From: Methanomassiliicoccaceae archaeon
GTDB taxonomy: Archaea > Thermoplasmatota > Thermoplasmata > Methanomassiliicoccales > Methanomethylophilaceae
DNA length: 8,199 bases
NCBI GenBank assembly: GCA_009786295.1
Contig: WQTN01000101.1
Span: 1 to 8,199 of the forward strand
Direction: 5' to 3'
Position 1 is the first letter of the stretch, and every line of letters begins with the position of its first letter. This document shows positions 5,763 through 8,199 of the stretch, piece by piece. Under the pieces are notes generated by a model. It did no database searches and was not told the origin of the DNA. It saw nothing but the letters and a program-made list of their open reading frames with translations. The position numbers and the translations under genes are program-made.

Positions 5763-6026
5763 ATGAATATCAAAACAATGGTAACAGTAGTCACGGCGAC
5801 CCTTATCTTGGGGGTAGTCGGAGCAGGAGGAATTACTGTTTTACAGGAGAACGATAACAGCTCATATAACCAAGAAGGCCGCAATTCGCCTTTTGAGAGC
5901 AACGGCGGTCCATTGATACGCGACAAAATGGAATCGCCCTATCAGGAGGAATATGTCTTTGCAGAGGAGAACTCTGATACAAACACAATAAGCGACCCCT
6001 ATCTGCCGGAATCCAAGGTCCGGTAA
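5763..6026 (+). CDS. Small membrane-anchored or secreted protein, unknown function
   Basis: An 87-residue protein of unrecognised family. Residues 5-27 form a hydrophobic helix (TMVTVVTATLILGVVGAGG and onward) after a single lysine at 4. The remaining 60 residues are polar, acidic and rich in Asn, Ser, Glu and Pro, with no cysteine and no obvious fold. This is the layout of a signal-anchored protein with an extracellular disordered tail, or of a secreted peptide precursor. GGGAG just before the ATG and the TATA box at 5729 support it being a gene. It points toward the ABC operon starting at about 6290 but has a separate promoter region in between. It could also be the surviving start of a longer exported protein. 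The next 200 bp show no continuation. Confidence 0.6.
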   Translation: MNIKTMVTVVTATLILGVVGAGGITVLQENDNSSYNQEGRNSPFESNGGPLIRDKMESPYQEEYVFAEENSDTNTISDPYLPESKVR

Positions 6027-6233
6027 TTCTTTTATTGAGGATCAACCGCATCCCACATACAACGAAAATGACCATCATTGCGTTCCGTAAAAGCAACCGA
6101 TATCTTTCTCACGATTTTTCATTTTCAACATAGCGAACGTTTCCCATTCCTCTTTGATAATATTCTTCAATAAAAGTTTCAACAATCCATTTAATGACAG
6201 CCGGCATAATAATCTATCACAATATGGAAAAAA
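6027..6233. other. Spacer, possible decayed minus-strand reading frame
   Basis: No rightward gene is present. A minus-strand frame (6257-6075) contains a helix-like stretch KNIIKEEWETFAMLK that looks more protein-like than the rest. It lacks a ribosome binding site and overlaps the promoter of the next gene, so it is at most a gene remnant. T-rich CTTTTATT right after the stop at 6026 may help terminate the small upstream gene. Confidence 0.35.
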
Positions 6234-6248
6234 AATCCTTAAAGGATT
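6234..6248. promoter_or_regulatory. Palindromic operator candidate overlapping BRE/TATA
   Basis: AATCCTT, central A, AAGGATT form a perfect 15-bp palindrome. Its right arm runs into the TATA box of the ABC operon (6246-6253). A repressor bound here would exclude TBP/TFB, so substrate- or metal-dependent control of uptake is plausible. The regulator is unknown. Confidence 0.55.
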
Positions 6249-6253
6249 AAATA
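6246..6253 (+). promoter_or_regulatory. TATA box of the ABC uptake operon
   Basis: ATTAAATA, preceded by purine-rich AAAGG, fits an archaeal BRE/TATA. Transcription should begin near 6274-6278, which is downstream of the GTG at 6263 and immediately before the GGATGTGAT ribosome binding site at 6278-6286. This placement helps decide the translation start of the next gene. Confidence 0.55.
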
Positions 6254-6289
6254 CCACATAATGTGCTTTCTTTTTACGGATGTGATTTC

Positions 6290-7453
6290 ACGAACAGCAA
6301 AATAATCGTAGCAATTGTAGTAGTGATCATCGTTGTCGCTGCAGCCGGAGTGGGAGCGTTTTACCTTCTCAAAGACAAGGACAAGGAGATCAATATCCTT
6401 GCCGGAGTTAACACAGAGGGATCCGGCATCTATATTGAGGAAGGCATAGATGTAAGCACAATGATAGATGCAGATATGAACCTTATACCTAGGGGCTGGG
6501 CAGGAAAGGTGTTCGGTACGCCCGGAATATCAACTATACAGCATATTCAGCTGCTCACTCTTGTTGAAAGCATGGGTATGAATTTTTCAGCATACACTAT
6601 TGGAGGGAACAATTCCGCTCCCAATACCGTATATTTCATTGTAAATGTGTCCAATGCCTCGCTGGCACTCGGAAATGATATGATTAACGGTGGTTCTTTA
6701 TGGCAACCACAGTATCAAAAAATAATTGACAGTCCGAGATTCAAGGAATTGGTGTTAACGAATGACCTCTTCCCGGGGCATGCATGCTGCGTCATTGCCG
6801 GCTACCACGGATACACTTCAACACATGAAGACGAGACCGTCAGATTCCTGGCTGCGTATATAAAGGGTGTTAACTGGGTCAACGACGCGATCGTCGCGGG
6901 CGAAGGTTCTGCTGATTATACCAAACTCGTAAGCGTCGCAAAGAATGTTGCCGGGCAGAATTTCACAGAGCAGGAGATAAAGAACGCTTTAGAAACAGTC
7001 ACATACACATATGGGGAGAACAGCAGAACGCCTCTTGCATACCTGACGGAACAGATTCCGAACCTTGCAGAGAGCATGGTTGATCTAGGTGCGACGCAAG
7101 GCAAGACTCTTGGAGACATGGGATTCAGCAATGGCGAAGAGTTTACGGACAAGTTTGTTGATGACAGCTTCATTCTGAAAGCGCTTGATTTGCTGGAGAG
7201 CAACAAGACATATGATGGATCCAAATCCAGCATAACAATTGCTGTTATCAGCGGAGACATACACCAAATAGCCATTCATATGGCAAAGGAACTTGGATAC
7301 TTCGATGAATATGGGCTTAATGTCAACTTCTCTGGCGCAACCAACGGATTGGGTGTTGCAACTGCCATTCAGAATGGAGAAGCATCATTCGGCCTTCTGG
7401 GGGCACCGCCCATAACAATAACAGTTATAACTGGAGAACTCGTAAAGGCGTAA
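6290..7453 (+). CDS. ABC substrate-binding protein (NitT/TauT/SsuA-like), circularly permuted
   Basis: A membrane-anchored receptor for an ABC importer of the nitrate/sulfonate/taurine or NMT1 superfamily. Residues 5-27, counted from the ACG at 6290, are a hydrophobic anchor without a lipobox cysteine. Then comes ILAGVNTEGSGIYI (36-49), which in relatives lies mid-protein, followed by GKVFGTPGISTIQHI, FPGHACC (His164, Cys166-167) and the usual C-terminal helices. Residues 313-387 (7226-7450) hold ITIAVISGDIHQIAIHMA, ELGYFDEYGLNV and NGEASFGLLGAPP, which normally open the mature protein. The end TGELVKA would join naturally to the N-terminal INILAGVNTEGSG, so the order is circularly permuted. 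No ATG start fits: a GTG at 6263 gives an odd N-terminus and precedes the likely transcript start, whereas ACG at 6290 follows GGATGTGAT by three bases. It is co-transcribed with the permease four bases downstream. The ligand is unknown. The family is firm, the permutation strongly supported, the start tentative. Confidence 0.85.
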   Translation, partial: TNSKIIVAIVVVIIVVAAAGVGAFYLLKDKDKEINILAGVNTEGSGIYIEEGIDVSTMIDADMNLIPRGWAGKVFGTPGISTIQHIQLLTLVESMGMNFSAYTIGGNNSAPNTVYFIVNVSNASLALGNDMINGGSLWQPQYQKIIDSPRFKELVLTNDLFPGHACCVIAGYHGYTSTHEDETVRFLAAYIKGVNWVNDAIVAGEGSADYTKLVSVAKNVAGQNFTEQEIKNALETVTYTYGENSRTPLAYLTEQIPNLAESMVDLGATQGKTLGDMGFSNGEEFTDKFVDDSFILKALDLLESNKTYDGSKSSITIAVISGDIHQIAIHMAKELGYFDEYGLNVNFSGATNGLGVATAIQNGEASFGLLGAPPITITVITGELVKA

Positions 7454-7457
7454 TGCA

Positions 7458-8199
7458 ATGAGTCGGCTACTTGGAATAAAATATGACGAGAATAACAAAT
7501 ATCATAGGTTCGCGAGAACCGCCTTAATTACTGTTATCTCGTTATCCTTTTTCATCATTTTATGGTGGGCGGTGTCTGTGATCACAAACAACACTGCCAT
7601 ACCAACTCCATTAGAAACATGGAACGCCCTGACAGATCTAGCCCGTAATGGCGATAGGATGACCAATATCACCCTTGGCAGGTATGTTTCAACGAGTATG
7701 TCCACTTTCCTTAAAGGATTCCTTCTGGCGTTCGCCGTAGCGGTACCTGTGGGGCTTGTTTTGGGCTATTCTAAAATCCTAAGAGATTTCGCAACACCGA
7801 TCATAGAGGTCCTCAGACCGATAGCGCCGATAGCATGGGCACCGATCTTCATGCTGTCGCTGGGCTATTCTATAGGGCCCATGTTGGTCGTATTCATCGG
7901 TATCTTCTTCCCGCTTTTAACAAATGTGATATTCGGAGTAAAAAAGATCGATCCCAGCTGGATAGATGCAGCCAAGACATTGGGCGCATCGCAATTTCAG
8001 GTCTTCTACAAGGTGATGATGCCTTCTGCAATCCCCTATGTAATGAACGGCATCAAGGTCGGATTGGGCATAGGATGGATGTGTATTGTTGCTGCAGAGC
8101 TATATGCTTCACCATTAGGAGGCATAGGATTCTATCTTGCGGAACAGGCGGGCATCGGATACTGGCCAGGTGCCTATGCCGCATTGGTAATAATAGGGG
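7458..8199 (+). CDS. ABC transporter permease, SsuC/TauC type (partial, runs off window)
   Basis: The first 247 residues of a membrane permease of the binding-protein-dependent (BPD) transport family; the 3' end is outside the window. A first membrane helix lies at about 21-43, followed by an external loop, then several helices from about 84 onward. The EAA-type loop that contacts the ATPase is DAAKTLGASQFQVFYKVMMP (170-189), with the conserved Gly176 and Pro189. Downstream GIGWMCIVAAELYA and GLGGIG-like GGIGFYL match the SsuC/TauC C-terminal region, so only the last helix or so should be missing. The start ATG at 7458 lies four bases after the binding-protein stop, with AAAGGCG (7444-7450) as a weak ribosome binding site. 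It imports the same unknown small anion or precursor as its binding protein. An ATP-binding subunit gene is expected next. Confidence 0.93.
   Translation, partial: MSRLLGIKYDENNKYHRFARTALITVISLSFFIILWWAVSVITNNTAIPTPLETWNALTDLARNGDRMTNITLGRYVSTSMSTFLKGFLLAFAVAVPVGLVLGYSKILRDFATPIIEVLRPIAPIAWAPIFMLSLGYSIGPMLVVFIGIFFPLLTNVIFGVKKIDPSWIDAAKTLGASQFQVFYKVMMPSAIPYVMNGIKVGLGIGWMCIVAAELYASPLGGIGFYLAEQAGIGYWPGAYAALVIIG

Noticed and set aside
6263..6289. GTG at 6263 as start of the binding protein
   Set aside because: It sits only about 10 bp after the TATA box, so it would be outside the transcript, and it adds residues atypical of a signal anchor.
1..8199. CRISPR array, insertion sequence or integration site
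   Set aside because: No regularly spaced repeats, transposase motifs or terminal inverted repeats are visible. I saw no partial copy of the tRNA 3' end elsewhere in the window that would mark an attachment site.

Overview
The window reads as the chromosome of a euryarchaeon, most likely a methanogen-related Thermoplasmata lineage such as Methanomassiliicoccales. The lineage is an inference. What the sequence shows is archaeal promoter boxes (TTTATATA, TTTAAATA), GAGGTGAT ribosome binding sites, an FtsZ-family gene next to a ribbon-helix-helix (RHH) gene, an archaeal-type iorAB pair, a class II tRNA-Leu without encoded CCA, and AT-rich spacers between moderately GC-rich genes.

Layout. Bases 1-386 are an AT-rich spacer with several inverted repeats. 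It ends in a promoter whose TATA box abuts a 16-bp palindrome. Next come a small protein with two RHH-like units (387-749) and an unusually short FtsZ-like GTPase (856-1572), separated by a strong RNA hairpin. The pair resembles the haloarchaeal cdrS-ftsZ2 arrangement. A hairpin terminator usable in both directions separates it from the convergent iorB and iorA genes (2209-1622 and 4017-2206, minus strand), which encode indolepyruvate:ferredoxin oxidoreductase. A tRNA-Leu(UAG) at 4141-4223 is followed after 21 nt by a NimA-like flavin-binding protein (4245-4736). The 3' end of that gene overlaps the end of a minus-strand alpha/beta hydrolase (5382-4699) by 38 bp.

Bases 5383-5762 are AT-rich, with repeated ATACAA motifs and several TATA-like boxes. 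They lead to a small membrane-anchored or secreted protein of unknown function (5763-6026). After another spacer comes an ABC uptake operon: a substrate-binding protein (about 6290-7453) and a SsuC/TauC-type permease (7458 to beyond the window end). An ATPase would be expected downstream, outside the window.

The two most notable points concern the binding protein and the FtsZ-like gene. The binding protein looks circularly permuted: the segment that normally forms the start of the mature protein is at its C-terminus, and its natural ends meet in sequence. It also seems to start at ACG, placed correctly behind a ribosome binding site and TATA box. The FtsZ-like protein keeps the GTP-binding half but lacks the C-terminal domain and a recognisable T7 catalytic loop, so it may regulate FtsZ assembly rather than form the division filament.
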